Virus record (IMG/VR): IMGVR_UViG_3300042691_028576 | Location: 1 to 20,300 of that record | Length of the DNA: 20,300 bases | Strand: one strand, 5' to 3' | DNA from: a virus | Part shown: one piece after another, positions 5,949-14,133 of the stretch | How positions within the stretch are numbered: the first letter of the stretch is position 1 | How the letters are laid out: each line of letters opens with the position of its first letter | Notes under the pieces: generated by a model | The model's input: only the letters and a program-made list of their open reading frames with translations | Told to the model about the DNA's origin: nothing | The model's database searches: none | Program-made: the position numbers and the translations under genes

Positions 5949-6413
5949 ATGAACAAAACAATAATTATCGGTAATATAGGCAATGATGCTGAAGTTAGAA
6001 CACTCGACAGCGGAACTATTGCTATTTCATTTTCCGTTGGGGTTTCAGAATCCTACGTAAACAAACAAGGTGAAAAGGTTAGTAATACAACATGGTTTAA
6101 TTGCACAAAATGGGTGCAACCGGGTCAATCCACCAAAATAGCCGAATACCTAACCAAAGGTAACAAAGTAGCCGTTGAGGGTAAAATAACCGCACGGGGA
6201 TTCATTAAAGGGGATAACACCGCGGGCGCTTCGCTTGAACTTAATGTGCGGGAAATTGAATTAGTAGGGTCAAAACAAACCACAGCAACACCCGAAGTCT
6301 CAAATAATGCTTATAACACAGGTACACCAGCACCCGAGCAATTTACACCTTTCACGGGTAATTTTAACCCGATGCAAGATGAAGATGGTTCCGATGGGTT
6401 GCCTTTTAATTAA
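5949..6413 (+). CDS. ssb: Single-stranded DNA-binding protein
   Basis: This protein coats single-stranded DNA during phage replication and recombination and recruits partner proteins through its tail. Residues 1-107 are a clear OB fold (MNKTIIIGNIGNDAEVRTLD, ISFSVGVSESYVN, TTWFNCTKW, IAEYLTKGNKVAVEGKI, ASLELNVREIELVG). Residues 108-145 are a flexible Thr/Pro/Asn-rich linker. The end, DGSDGLPFN, is the acidic tip that binds partners in bacterial SSBs, with one extra residue after the usual terminal Phe. At 154 aa it is of normal length. It lies 40 bp after the hypothetical gene, in the DNA-metabolism part of the map. Confidence 0.95.
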   Translation: MNKTIIIGNIGNDAEVRTLDSGTIAISFSVGVSESYVNKQGEKVSNTTWFNCTKWVQPGQSTKIAEYLTKGNKVAVEGKITARGFIKGDNTAGASLELNVREIELVGSKQTTATPEVSNNAYNTGTPAPEQFTPFTGNFNPMQDEDGSDGLPFN

Positions 6414-6477
6414 GGGTTTTCAGTAATCCCGAAAAAAGAAAACTGATAGAATTAGAACTAACTTTAAAAAAACAACT

Positions 6478-6666
6478 ATGAACGTCTTATATATCACATT
6501 TGGGATAATATACGCTTTTTCAATATCCTTTGTTATCCATTCGCTTATAAAAGCACCCGACTATTACGATTACTACGGGATTGACCCAAGCGACCCAAAC
6601 GAATTGATTATTGTTGATGAATATTTGTACAATATCGAGGTAGTTAACCCCGATGTTTTAAGTTGA
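6478..6666 (+). CDS. Small single-pass membrane protein
   Basis: A 62-aa ORF with one hydrophobic segment (residues 4-25, LYITFGIIYAFSISFVIHSL) followed by an acidic, tyrosine-rich tail (DYYDYYGIDPSDPNELIIVD). The N-terminus has no positive charge before the membrane segment, so a N-out, C-in topology is likely. It lies between ssb and the terminase genes. No family is recognised; a holin or anti-restriction role would be guesswork. Confidence 0.6.
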   Translation: MNVLYITFGIIYAFSISFVIHSLIKAPDYYDYYGIDPSDPNELIIVDEYLYNIEVVNPDVLS

Positions 6667-6689
6667 TATACAAACCCTTGGAAAATCGC

Positions 6690-6697
6690 TACCTTTG
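6690..6697 (+). promoter_or_regulatory. Possible -7 box upstream of terminase genes
   Basis: TACCTTTG matches TAnnTTTG and lies 16 bp before the ATG of the small terminase gene. There is no well-spaced -33 TTTG; only GTTG at 6662-6665. It could start the packaging operon, but the motif is short and may be chance. Confidence 0.3.
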
Positions 6698-6713
6698 CTA
6701 AAATAGTATAGTT

Positions 6714-7358
6714 ATGCAGTGTAAAAATAAGATAACGGGATTGACTAAAAAACAAGAAGCCTTTTGTCAGGCTTTTGTTCGTTTGGGGGATAAAAGCGCG
6801 GCTTATCGTGAGGCTTATTCAACTAAAAACATGAAGCCTGAAGTTATTTGGGTAAAAGCGAATGAAGTGGCTAAAGTCGGTAAAGTTTTGGTAAGGATTG
6901 AGCAATTACAGCAACAAGTGGCCAAAGTGGCCAAGGAAAAGCTAAACATCGATGCAGAGGAAATGTTAAGACACCTCAACATTTTAAGAAACGCACGTAT
7001 TGATGAATACGTTGAATACAAAATGATTAGAACGGGTGAAACCGATGAAAATGGCAACCCTGTATTAATCCCAAAGCTATTTTTCAAACCGTTCGACCAA
7101 TTGACCGAGGAGCAATTAATGTGCATCGAATCTATAAAACAGAATCGATACGGGGAAATCGAATTAAAGCTACACGGCAAAGAATGGACGATTGAAAAAA
7201 TCAATAAACATATCGGATTTTACGAAAAAGACAACAAGCAAAAACAGCCTGAGCAACAACACTACGACACCTCAAACCTCACGGAACAGGAACGCAAAGC
7301 CTTGTTTGAAGCCAGTATGAAGTTACGACCGATTGAGGCGGGGGAAAAGAAAGAGTAA
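6714..7358 (+). CDS. terS: Terminase small subunit
   Basis: This subunit recognises the phage DNA packaging site and regulates the large terminase. Residues 8-60 (GLTKKQEAFCQAFVRLGDKS, AAYREAYSTKNM, then KANEVAKVGKVLVRIEQL) match the N-terminal helix-turn-helix domain of the Terminase_2 (XtmA) family. A helical segment to ~75 and IDAEEMLRHLNILRNARIDEY follow as the oligomerisation region, and the C-terminus is a charged tail that would contact the large subunit. Length 214 aa is slightly above the usual 140-190. The large subunit follows after one small gene, as expected for a packaging operon. Confidence 0.88.
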   Translation: MQCKNKITGLTKKQEAFCQAFVRLGDKSAAYREAYSTKNMKPEVIWVKANEVAKVGKVLVRIEQLQQQVAKVAKEKLNIDAEEMLRHLNILRNARIDEYVEYKMIRTGETDENGNPVLIPKLFFKPFDQLTEEQLMCIESIKQNRYGEIELKLHGKEWTIEKINKHIGFYEKDNKQKQPEQQHYDTSNLTEQERKALFEASMKLRPIEAGEKKE

Positions 7359-7379
7359 AAAATTAAAATACATTTTAAA

Positions 7380-7595
7380 ATGAAACACTTTGTAGTTATT
7401 CAAATGACAATTGAAAAAGAAGAAATTGTCGGAAATAGTAAAAATACTATTATGCGAAATATAGTAAGGCAAATCAAAGCAGAAACCAAGGAAAATGCTA
7501 TTGGTAAATTTGTCATTAATACAAAACACATTAAAGCAATTAATAAATTAGAGATTGAATGCTATGATTTGTCGGAGTTGAAGTCGGTCGATTAA
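7380..7595 (+). CDS. Hypothetical 71-aa protein between the terminase genes
   Basis: A small ORF 21 bp after the small terminase gene, starting MKHFVVIQMTIEKEEIVGNS. The pattern is a beta strand, a basic helix (KNTIMRNIVRQIKAETKEN), two strands, and an acidic end. Composition is protein-like and spacing fits one operon. I do not recognise a family and no function can be assigned. Confidence 0.6.
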   Translation: MKHFVVIQMTIEKEEIVGNSKNTIMRNIVRQIKAETKENAIGKFVINTKHIKAINKLEIECYDLSELKSVD

Positions 7596-7634
7596 TTCTC
7601 ACTAACGTTTTTAAGATAAGCGAAGGTATACCAA

Positions 7635-9089
7635 ATGATAACCCCCGAGTTAATAACACAAATTCAACGCGAACAAAGTCAATCGAGATACTACGACTTT
7701 GTTCGTTTGTTTTGGCACGTTATTATCCCAGAGGAGCCTGTTTGGGGATGGCACATTGAATACCTTTGCGATGAATTGCAGAAACTACTGCCTTATCTAA
7801 AAGAACGTAAACCAAAGCCTTACGACCTTATCATAAACGTTCCTCCCGGCACATCGAAAAGTACAATCGTTACGATTATGTTTCATCCTTGGTTATGGGC
7901 AAACGACCCTACATTACGCATCATTTCCAATTCTTATTCCGCATCGGTTTCCGAAGAACATTCGAGTAAGAGCCGGGATATTATCCAATCAGAGTTGTAC
8001 CGTAAACTATTCCTAGAAGTCGAAATAAGAAAAGATAAAAATACCATTGTATCGTACGAAAACACCGAAAAAGGGGCGCGATACACCACTTCTACGGGCG
8101 GGGCGATTACAGGAAAGCACGGGCATTTGATTTTGAACGATGACCCATTGAATCCAAAACAGGCATCGTCTAACGCTGATCGTAAAACAGCAAACGAGCA
8201 CACAAAGACGCTTTCCTCCCGTAAAATTGATAAAGCTAACACCATCACCATCACCATCATGCAACGATTGCACGAAAATGATGTTACGGGGTACATTCTT
8301 TCTAAAAAGTCCGATAAGATAAAGCATATTTGTTTGCCAGCGGAGGTATCCGATAAAGTCAAACCAGCGGAATTAAAAGAAAGATACATCGATGGTTTAC
8401 TTGACCCGATACGATTAAATCGGAGTGTTTTAGCTGAATCCAAGTCCGATTTAGGTTCCTACGGCTATTCCAATCAATTCGAGCAATCCGCAGCACCCGA
8501 TGGCGGTGGTAAATTGAAAAAAGAATGGTTTGAAATTATCGATTGGAAGCCCGAATACAATTCAATTGTTTGGCACACGGCCATCGATTCCGCTTATTCC
8601 GAAAGCATGGATAACGACGAGAGTTCTTTTTTGCAGTTTGGGGAATACAACAACGAAATCATTATTAGAAACCAAGAATCAGTTTATAAGGAGTTCCCGG
8701 AATTGGTAAAGCATACCAAGTCTTATCCATACATCCACGGATATACCGATCAATCAAAAATTTATGTTGAGCCAAAGGCATCGGGGAAATCATTGGTACA
8801 ACAAGTAAAACGCGACACAAAAATGAATATCTTTGAAGACGTTCCCCCGTTTAAGGATAAAGTCGCAAGAGTTGATGACATTTCACCAATTTGCGAGGCT
8901 AAACGGGTGAAACTAATTTCAGGTTCTTGGAATGATGACTTTTTAGACCAGTTGGCCGCTTTCCCTAATTCATCACAGGATGGTAAAGTTGATACGCTGG
9001 TAATTGCCATAAACAATTCATCATTCCGTAAAAAAACAACCAAAACATCAAAAACATCTGACAAAGAATTGAAATCAATTAACTATTAA
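7635..9089 (+). CDS. terL: Terminase large subunit
   Basis: This is the packaging motor: an ATPase that pumps DNA into the procapsid and a nuclease that cuts concatemers. In the ATPase domain the Walker A loop is VPPGTSKST (residues 69-77), the Walker B strand LILNDDP (165-171) and the coupling motif ITITIMQRLHEND (204-216). The C-terminal RNase H-like nuclease domain shows HTAIDSAYS (Asp318), IYVEPKASG (Glu379) and DGKVDTLVIAI (Asp453), a full set of acidic residues. At 484 aa it has normal length. The serine in GTSKST replaces the usual glycine of Walker A, as in other phage terminases. The ATG at 7635 is chosen because the preceding sequence is non-coding and the N-terminal helix is complete. 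The portal gene follows 14 bp downstream. Confidence 0.96.
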   Translation: MITPELITQIQREQSQSRYYDFVRLFWHVIIPEEPVWGWHIEYLCDELQKLLPYLKERKPKPYDLIINVPPGTSKSTIVTIMFHPWLWANDPTLRIISNSYSASVSEEHSSKSRDIIQSELYRKLFLEVEIRKDKNTIVSYENTEKGARYTTSTGGAITGKHGHLILNDDPLNPKQASSNADRKTANEHTKTLSSRKIDKANTITITIMQRLHENDVTGYILSKKSDKIKHICLPAEVSDKVKPAELKERYIDGLLDPIRLNRSVLAESKSDLGSYGYSNQFEQSAAPDGGGKLKKEWFEIIDWKPEYNSIVWHTAIDSAYSESMDNDESSFLQFGEYNNEIIIRNQESVYKEFPELVKHTKSYPYIHGYTDQSKIYVEPKASGKSLVQQVKRDTKMNIFEDVPPFKDKVARVDDISPICEAKRVKLISGSWNDDFLDQLAAFPNSSQDGKVDTLVIAINNSSFRKKTTKTSKTSDKELKSINY

Positions 9090-9103
9090 ACATCATTTGA
9101 AAA

Positions 9104-10540
9104 ATGAAAAAAAACGAAATAACCGTTTTACTCGAAACCGATTTTGGTAGCGCGGTTTCAAAGTTAAAAACCCAAAACACCGAGCGAATCGAGAAAATAC
9201 CCGATTACCAAAGGGAGTACAACGACAACGAACGCGAGAGCCGTGAAAGCCAAATAGGTAAAATCCAAAAGGATAAAATGGTGCCTGACACCCAAAGCGG
9301 CCAAAGTAAATTAGTCCGAGTTGTAAAAGTTCCAATTGCCTTTGCAAAGAAAATCGTCCGTACCGCAACGGCTTTTGAAGTCGGGAAAGCCCCTACGCTT
9401 ATCCCATCGGTAAACAACAATCTATCGAAGTTGATTCAAGTTATTTGGAAAAACAACCGCTTGGATTATGCGATTCAGAAAATGATTGAGGTTAAAAAAA
9501 TCGAAACCCAATCCGCTATCGAGTTTTATATTCAGTCAGTCGAAAAAATGGGATTTTTCAAAAGAATCCTTAACAGCCTAAGACTTACTTCACAGGTAAA
9601 CACAATCGCATCCAAAGTCTTAAAAAACAAGGATGGCGCAATGTACCCTTACTTCGATTCATCGGGTAATATGATTGCTTTCATGTGGGTGTACGATTAT
9701 GATTCAGGTTCCAAGAAAACAACGTATTACGAGGTTTGGGATGCTAGTAAAAAGTACATATACAAACTCGAATCGTCATCATACACCTTTGTTAGCGCAA
9801 GGCCTCACGGCTTCGACCGCATCCCTATTGTGTACGTTTCACAGGATTATCCCGAGTGGTTTGAGGTGAAAGAATTGATTGACCGCTTCGAGGTTTCGCT
9901 TAGTAAGTTAGGAAGTTCAAACGATTACTTTGCGCACCCGATATTGGCAACATTTGGTCAAGTGGAATCTATGCCCGGGATGCACGACAGCGGAAAAGTT
10001 ATCAATTTCCCGATAAATTACGATGAAAGCGACCCATCGAAATACAATCACGGACATGCTGAATTTTTAACAGCGGACAGCGATAACACTTCCAAGAAAT
10101 TGGAATTAGATACCCTTTACAAATTGATTCATTCCGTAAGTTCGACACCCGATTTGTCGTTTGAAAACGTAAAAGGGATAGGCAGTTTATCAACAGCAAC
10201 CGTTCGACTTATGTTTATTGAGGCAATTATAAAAGCAACGGCCAATGAGGTGGATAATCGAACAATGATTGAACGAATGCTTAATATCATCATTTCGGGA
10301 ATTGTAACGACTACAAACGTAGCTTTGAGACCCGAAAGCGAAATGCTATACTACGATGTTAAGTTCAATTCGATTATTCCAGCGGACTTCAAAGAAATGG
10401 TTGATTGGGTAGTACAGCTAAAAGAAAAAGGAATGCTATCGACCGAAAGTTCTTTATCGATGTTGGATTTGGTAGACGTTGCATCGGAATTAGAAAAGAT
10501 TAAAACGGAGCGGGAACAACAACCGCCAGCGAATGTTTAA
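9104..10540 (+). CDS. Portal protein (SPP1 gp6-type)
   Basis: This forms the ring at one capsid vertex through which DNA enters and to which the tail attaches. Clear portal segments include VVKVPIAFAKKIVRTATAFE (residues 73-92), FDRIPIVYVSQDYPEWFEVK, then ELIDRFEVSLSKLGSSNDYF, the helix region that lines the ring, and SFENVKGIGSLSTATVRLMF. The C-terminus is a helical barrel-like segment (NRTMIERMLNIIISGIV) with a hydrophilic tail. Length 478 aa fits the family. It is placed directly after terL, the standard order. No protease gene follows. Confidence 0.9.
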   Translation: MKKNEITVLLETDFGSAVSKLKTQNTERIEKIPDYQREYNDNERESRESQIGKIQKDKMVPDTQSGQSKLVRVVKVPIAFAKKIVRTATAFEVGKAPTLIPSVNNNLSKLIQVIWKNNRLDYAIQKMIEVKKIETQSAIEFYIQSVEKMGFFKRILNSLRLTSQVNTIASKVLKNKDGAMYPYFDSSGNMIAFMWVYDYDSGSKKTTYYEVWDASKKYIYKLESSSYTFVSARPHGFDRIPIVYVSQDYPEWFEVKELIDRFEVSLSKLGSSNDYFAHPILATFGQVESMPGMHDSGKVINFPINYDESDPSKYNHGHAEFLTADSDNTSKKLELDTLYKLIHSVSSTPDLSFENVKGIGSLSTATVRLMFIEAIIKATANEVDNRTMIERMLNIIISGIVTTTNVALRPESEMLYYDVKFNSIIPADFKEMVDWVVQLKEKGMLSTESSLSMLDLVDVASELEKIKTEREQQPPANV

Positions 10541-10566
10541 TTGAATGTTAACCTAAAACAAGAACA

Positions 10567-11136
10567 ATGAAAAAACTGATTTATTTATTCGACAAATTTT
10601 TAAAACTAAAAAGGCACTTGCACGGGCTTTCTTTGCCAGCGACTTTGATTATTTTAACGTTTATGCTTTCTACCAACACTATGCAATTCAATGAAATTGG
10701 GGTTGTAGGTGTTACCGTTTTTTCCTTTATCTGGGCTTTTATTGCTGGTTTTGCGGTAGAAGCCTACCAAGCTATCGTTAAAGGTGCAAACCGTACCAAA
10801 AAGGAAATGACAGGCGCAAAATGGGATATTGCTACCGTTGTCATAGGATGGGGAATTGGTTTGGTTTTGTACTATCTTTTCGGGTTCCGATACTTTTCAG
10901 GTTTATTGCTTTTAGTAATTTGTATCGTTTTGGAGGTTTACAGATTGATTAAAAAAAAGGTGCGACTAAAAAGGCTACAACCGCAAATCAATGAAGTAAT
11001 AGAATCGCATCAAAAATTGATTGACGAGTATAATTTAATCCGTGAAAAGAAATCTAATTTAAGTGCATCCCAGCGACAAGAAGTAATCGTAAAAGTGAAT
11101 ACGTTAATCGCTTCAGGGCATATTAATTTGGATTAG
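10567..11136 (+). CDS. Multi-pass membrane protein, holin-like
   Basis: This 189-aa protein has four hydrophobic segments at about residues 22-36, 44-66, 87-106 and 109-126, a basic N-terminus (KKLIYLFDKFLKLKRH), and a hydrophilic C-terminal helix (INEVIESHQKLIDEYNLIRE) of about 60 residues. The pattern fits a phage holin or a superinfection-exclusion protein, but no family signature is recognised. It sits between the portal gene and a HAD phosphatase gene, whose start lies 2 bp after its stop (TAG), so the two are cotranscribed and probably coupled. A terminator follows the pair. Confidence 0.75.
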   Translation: MKKLIYLFDKFLKLKRHLHGLSLPATLIILTFMLSTNTMQFNEIGVVGVTVFSFIWAFIAGFAVEAYQAIVKGANRTKKEMTGAKWDIATVVIGWGIGLVLYYLFGFRYFSGLLLLVICIVLEVYRLIKKKVRLKRLQPQINEVIESHQKLIDEYNLIREKKSNLSASQRQEVIVKVNTLIASGHINLD

Positions 11137-11138
11137 CA

Positions 11139-11561
11139 ATGATTATCTCAGTTGATTTCGATGGAACTTGTGTAACGAACGAATTTCCAAAAATAGGTAA
11201 AGATATAGGGGCTATTCCTGTGTTAAAAGATTTAGTGAAAAGTGGTCATAAATTGATATTGTTTACCATGCGTAGCGATATTGTAAATCCAATTAGTGAG
11301 GATAAAGAAATACACCTTGAAAGTGGCGACTATTTAACCGATGCCGTGAATTGGTTTAAAGAAAATGAAATACCCCTTTATGGTACACAAACCAATCCAA
11401 CGCAGCACAATTGGACTAAAAGCCCAAAGGCTTACGCGCAAGTTTACATTGACGATGCCGCACTTGGTTGTCCATTAATTTACAACCCGCTTATTTCTAA
11501 ACGTCCTTTTGTAAATTGGGATGAAATAAGGAAGTATTTTGAGGCTTTAGATGTTTTATAA
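11139..11561 (+). CDS. HAD-superfamily phosphatase
   Basis: This is a small cytoplasmic phosphatase. Motif I is VDFDGT (Asp6 nucleophile, Asp8 acid/base), motif II LFTMRS (Thr43) and motif IV YIDDAALG (Asp105, Asp106), which bind the metal. A basic residue at about 95-97 (KSPKAYA) could serve as motif III. At 140 aa there is no room for a large cap domain. Similar short HAD proteins occur in Bacteroidota phages; the substrate is unknown (nucleotide 5'- or polynucleotide 3'-phosphate would be guesses). It begins 2 bp after the membrane-protein gene. Confidence 0.85.
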   Translation: MIISVDFDGTCVTNEFPKIGKDIGAIPVLKDLVKSGHKLILFTMRSDIVNPISEDKEIHLESGDYLTDAVNWFKENEIPLYGTQTNPTQHNWTKSPKAYAQVYIDDAALGCPLIYNPLISKRPFVNWDEIRKYFEALDVL

Positions 11562-11596
11562 AACCATTTTCTCAACATCAGGAAAAAGGTAAACTT

Positions 11597-11624
11597 AAAC
11601 CGCTTTTAACCAAGCGGTTTTTTT
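11597..11624 (+). terminator. Rho-independent terminator after the HAD gene
   Basis: AAACCGCTT (11597-11605) and AAGCGGTTT (11612-11620) form a 9-bp stem with a 6-nt loop, followed by T7 counting the stem end. It closes the terL-portal-HAD transcript. Confidence 0.85.
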
Positions 11625-11674
11625 ATTGCCTATTATTTTTATTTAGACTGAATAAGAATAACAAATTTTTCTTA

Positions 11675-11682
11675 TACATTTG
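11675..11682 (+). promoter_or_regulatory. Promoter -7 box for the capsid operon
   Basis: TACATTTG is an exact TAnnTTTG match in AT-rich sequence between the terminator at 11597-11624 and the scaffold ATG at 11719. It lies in the short self-complementary string TACATTTGTA. No clear -33 element is seen. Its position right after a terminator supports a new transcript for the capsid genes, with a leader of about 30 nt. Confidence 0.55.
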
Positions 11683-11718
11683 TACTCTAATCAATTATTA
11701 ACTTAATCATTTTTACTT

Positions 11719-12381
11719 ATGCCAGTAGAAAAAAAACAAGTGATTGCGAGAATTAAAGCCAAATGGCCTAATTTGAATCTTTCACAAACAAGGTTAGACG
11801 CTATTGCGGATAAACTTGCAAAGTTACCAGCGGATGGAGCGGACGACGCGGCTATTGATGTTGTTTTGGACGCTCAAAATGATGTTTTAGCTTTTGAGGA
11901 AATCGCAAAGATGGACGATAGAAATCGGACGTTACAAGCGGAAGTCGAAAAGCTAAAAGGAAACCCAAACCCACCAACACCCCCAACACCGCCAAACCCA
12001 CCGACACCGCCAAAAGGTGATGAAACTGCCGAGATGCTTAAAAAGATTCTCGAAGCAAACCAAGCCTTAGCGGAAAAAGTCGAGAATTTGGAAAAGGGGA
12101 AAATCGTTGAATCTAAGCAAAACACTTTAAAGGAATTGTTTGCAAAGTCAGATGTTTTCAAATCCTTGAAGCCTGAGCAAATCGCAATTTTTCAAAAATC
12201 TATCGATTTGGATTCAGAAACGCCATTGGATGAACAAGTGAAAAGTCTTGAAGTAACGGCTCAGGACTTAATCCAAACAGCGAAAGACGTTGAGGGTTAT
12301 GCCCCTCCAGCGGGCGGTGGTGGTAAACCGACTGAGGCAGATGCTAAAATGGTTGAGGATATAGTTGCCAAAATCATGTAA
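11719..12381 (+). CDS. Scaffold-like capsid assembly protein
   Basis: This 220-aa protein lies directly before the decoration and major capsid genes, the usual place of a scaffolding protein, which templates procapsid assembly and is then lost. Residues 1-80 are helical (IARIKAKWPNLNLSQTRLDA, IDVVLDAQNDVLAFEEIAKM). Residues 82-99 are a Pro/Thr/Asn-rich spacer (NPNPPTPPTPPNPPTPPK). Residues 102-135 are a coiled-coil candidate (MLKKILEANQALAEKVENLE). Residues 135-200 are acidic helices, then a PPAGGGGKP linker and a short amphipathic C-terminal helix, which could bind the coat protein. No protease motif is visible. The scaffold role is inferred from position and composition. Confidence 0.65.
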   Translation: MPVEKKQVIARIKAKWPNLNLSQTRLDAIADKLAKLPADGADDAAIDVVLDAQNDVLAFEEIAKMDDRNRTLQAEVEKLKGNPNPPTPPTPPNPPTPPKGDETAEMLKKILEANQALAEKVENLEKGKIVESKQNTLKELFAKSDVFKSLKPEQIAIFQKSIDLDSETPLDEQVKSLEVTAQDLIQTAKDVEGYAPPAGGGGKPTEADAKMVEDIVAKIM

Positions 12382-12411
12382 AAAAAGTTTAACTAAAATC
12401 TGAAATCAAAA

Positions 12412-12798
12412 ATGAATTTATCTAATTCAAGTCAACAGATTGATACTTCAATGGATAGCGTAGTTATCCGTAAAGTTGACCACGACATCCCCGCAGGAAA
12501 AGCCTTGGATGTAACGGGTATTAGTGATGAAGTATTGAAAGCCGGGCGGGTTATCATTGAAGAAACCGCTACCGGAAAATTAAAGCCTTTGGCTATTAGC
12601 TCAGGGTCTTATGCAAGTTTGCCAGCAAACCATACCTTTAAAGGTATTTTGATTGCTACGGTACTCACTTCACGACCAGCGGCAGCCGTAATGATTGCCG
12701 GATGTGTGAATGAAGAAGCCGCTGTAAATTACGGTTTACCTACTTATGGTAGCACGATCAAAACCGGGTTATCCCGTATTATTTTCACTAAAGACTAA
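12412..12798 (+). CDS. Head decoration/stabilisation protein
   Basis: This 128-aa protein resembles phage lambda gpD-type decoration proteins, trimers that clamp onto the expanded capsid. Seen are AGRVIIEETATGKLKPL, FKGILIATVLTSRPAA and VMIAGCVNEEAAVNYGLPTY, a beta-rich arrangement ending with the ANxxA-like pattern of this family. The N-terminus (MNLSNSSQQIDTSMDSVVIRK) is polar and could be the disordered capsid-binding arm. It is 12 bp upstream of the gpE-type coat gene, the same order as lambda D-E. Confidence rests on position plus pattern. Confidence 0.78.
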   Translation: MNLSNSSQQIDTSMDSVVIRKVDHDIPAGKALDVTGISDEVLKAGRVIIEETATGKLKPLAISSGSYASLPANHTFKGILIATVLTSRPAAAVMIAGCVNEEAAVNYGLPTYGSTIKTGLSRIIFTKD

Positions 12799-12810
12799 AA
12801 ATTTTGAATC

Positions 12811-14100
12811 ATGGAAAAAAGTTTATTTGTACAATTTGTAAATAAGTACTTCAAGATTTTCGGTCAGAAAATTAGCGAAAGAATCAACGGCCAAGAATTG
12901 GCTCAGATGTATTACCATGCTACGGCATTGGTTCCTGAATTTACCCCAACGTTAAAATGGGGTTCACTAAGCGTAAACGGTACAACCGTGGCTGCGGACA
13001 TTGTGGCAATGGATTCAAGTTTACCTTTGAAAAAACGCGACTCTATCCGAAAAGCGGATGGGGATATTCCTAAAACGGGTATGAAATTGTATTTGAATGA
13101 AAATACAATGAATGAAATTCGTACCATGCAAGCGATGGGGGTTGAAGAATCGTTAATCGTTCAAAAATTGTTTGGGGATTTAACTAAATGTGCTACGGGT
13201 GTAAAAGAGCGTATGGAATACTTGTTTTTACAAGCTATTTCAAGCGGTATTATTGAAATCCCAACGGATGAATCACCCGGATTGGCAGTGCGTGCCGACT
13301 TTGGATATCCAGCTACCAACAAGTTTCAAGCTACCGTTGCCCCCTGGTCCGAAACAACTGCCGACCCTTGCGCGGACATCGAGAATGTTTTGGAACGTGC
13401 TTCATCCCGAGGCGTTGCATTGCGTTACCTTTGGATGGATAAGCAAACTTGGAATTTATTTAAGGCAAATGAAAAAGTGCGCCAATCTTACGCATTCCAT
13501 GTTGGTTTCTCGGGTCAAAACGCTCCTAATGTTCAATCCGTTGAAAAGGCCAATGAGTGGCTTTTATCAGCTTACGGGCTTACCCTTGTAGTTGTTGACC
13601 GTTATGTGAACGTTGAGAAAGATGGTAAACAAAAATCAGTTAAACCTTGGTTAGACCATTCCGTAGTATTTACGAAATCTAACGTTGTTGGCCGTTTGCA
13701 GTGGACTACCGTAGTTGAGTTGGCATTCCCTGTTAAACAAGTGGATTATGCCGTAGTAGACAATTACATTTTATTGTCTAAGTATTCGACCAACGACCCT
13801 GTACGTGAGTACTCAAGTTCACAGGCTATGGCTATTCCTGTTATCGATGACATTGACCAAATCTATATTTTAGATTCAGGAACGTTGGTTAACGATGACG
13901 CGCAAACCGAGGGCAATACTACATTCAGCTACAAAGATGTAAGTTATACCAAGGCTTCTGTAATTACCGCTATCAATTTGGCTTACAATTCTACAACCAA
14001 GGCTAAAGCGGGCGACACAGACGCGAAGTTGAATAAAGCCATCAACGCAATGGATGACGCTCAGGTAGCTATATTTGAGGCTAATATCGTTGCATCGTAG
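12811..14100 (+). CDS. Major capsid protein (lambda gpE-type)
   Basis: This is the coat protein with the HK97 fold. It is 429 aa, longer than lambda gpE (341). Visible features: a helical start; MKLYLNENTMNEIRTM (residues 91-106); MEYLFLQAISSGIIEI (135-150, long spine helix region); ASSRGVALRYLWMDKQTWNL (197-216); YGLTLVVVDRYVN (255-267); and the terminal strand VREYSSSQAMAIPVIDDIDQ (331-350), typical of the gpE family end. Residues 356-429 are an added domain (see findings). The gene ends with three TAG codons in a row. It lies after the decoration gene. Confidence 0.9.
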   Translation: MEKSLFVQFVNKYFKIFGQKISERINGQELAQMYYHATALVPEFTPTLKWGSLSVNGTTVAADIVAMDSSLPLKKRDSIRKADGDIPKTGMKLYLNENTMNEIRTMQAMGVEESLIVQKLFGDLTKCATGVKERMEYLFLQAISSGIIEIPTDESPGLAVRADFGYPATNKFQATVAPWSETTADPCADIENVLERASSRGVALRYLWMDKQTWNLFKANEKVRQSYAFHVGFSGQNAPNVQSVEKANEWLLSAYGLTLVVVDRYVNVEKDGKQKSVKPWLDHSVVFTKSNVVGRLQWTTVVELAFPVKQVDYAVVDNYILLSKYSTNDPVREYSSSQAMAIPVIDDIDQIYILDSGTLVNDDAQTEGNTTFSYKDVSYTKASVITAINLAYNSTTKAKAGDTDAKLNKAINAMDDAQVAIFEANIVAS

Positions 14101-14106
14101 TAGTAG
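14098..14106 (+). other. Triple tandem TAG stop at the end of the capsid gene
   Basis: The capsid reading frame ends TCG TAG TAG TAG; the next in-frame stop is TAA at 14122. No other gene in the window ends with three stops. Confidence 0.95.
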
Positions 14107-14133
14107 GTTATTAATTTGAAATAACGCTGTATA

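Noticed and set aside
8240-8260. Run of alternating CAC/CAT codons that reads as seven histidines in a shifted frame, like an affinity tag.
   Set aside because: It is out of frame with terL, where the same bases encode TITITI, the coupling strand. There is no start or ORF using the other frame, so it is native sequence.
7934-8443. Minus-strand open frame of 169 aa inside terL.
   Set aside because: It is a shadow of the terL frame; terL has complete ATPase and nuclease motifs and there is no promoter or operon context on the minus strand.
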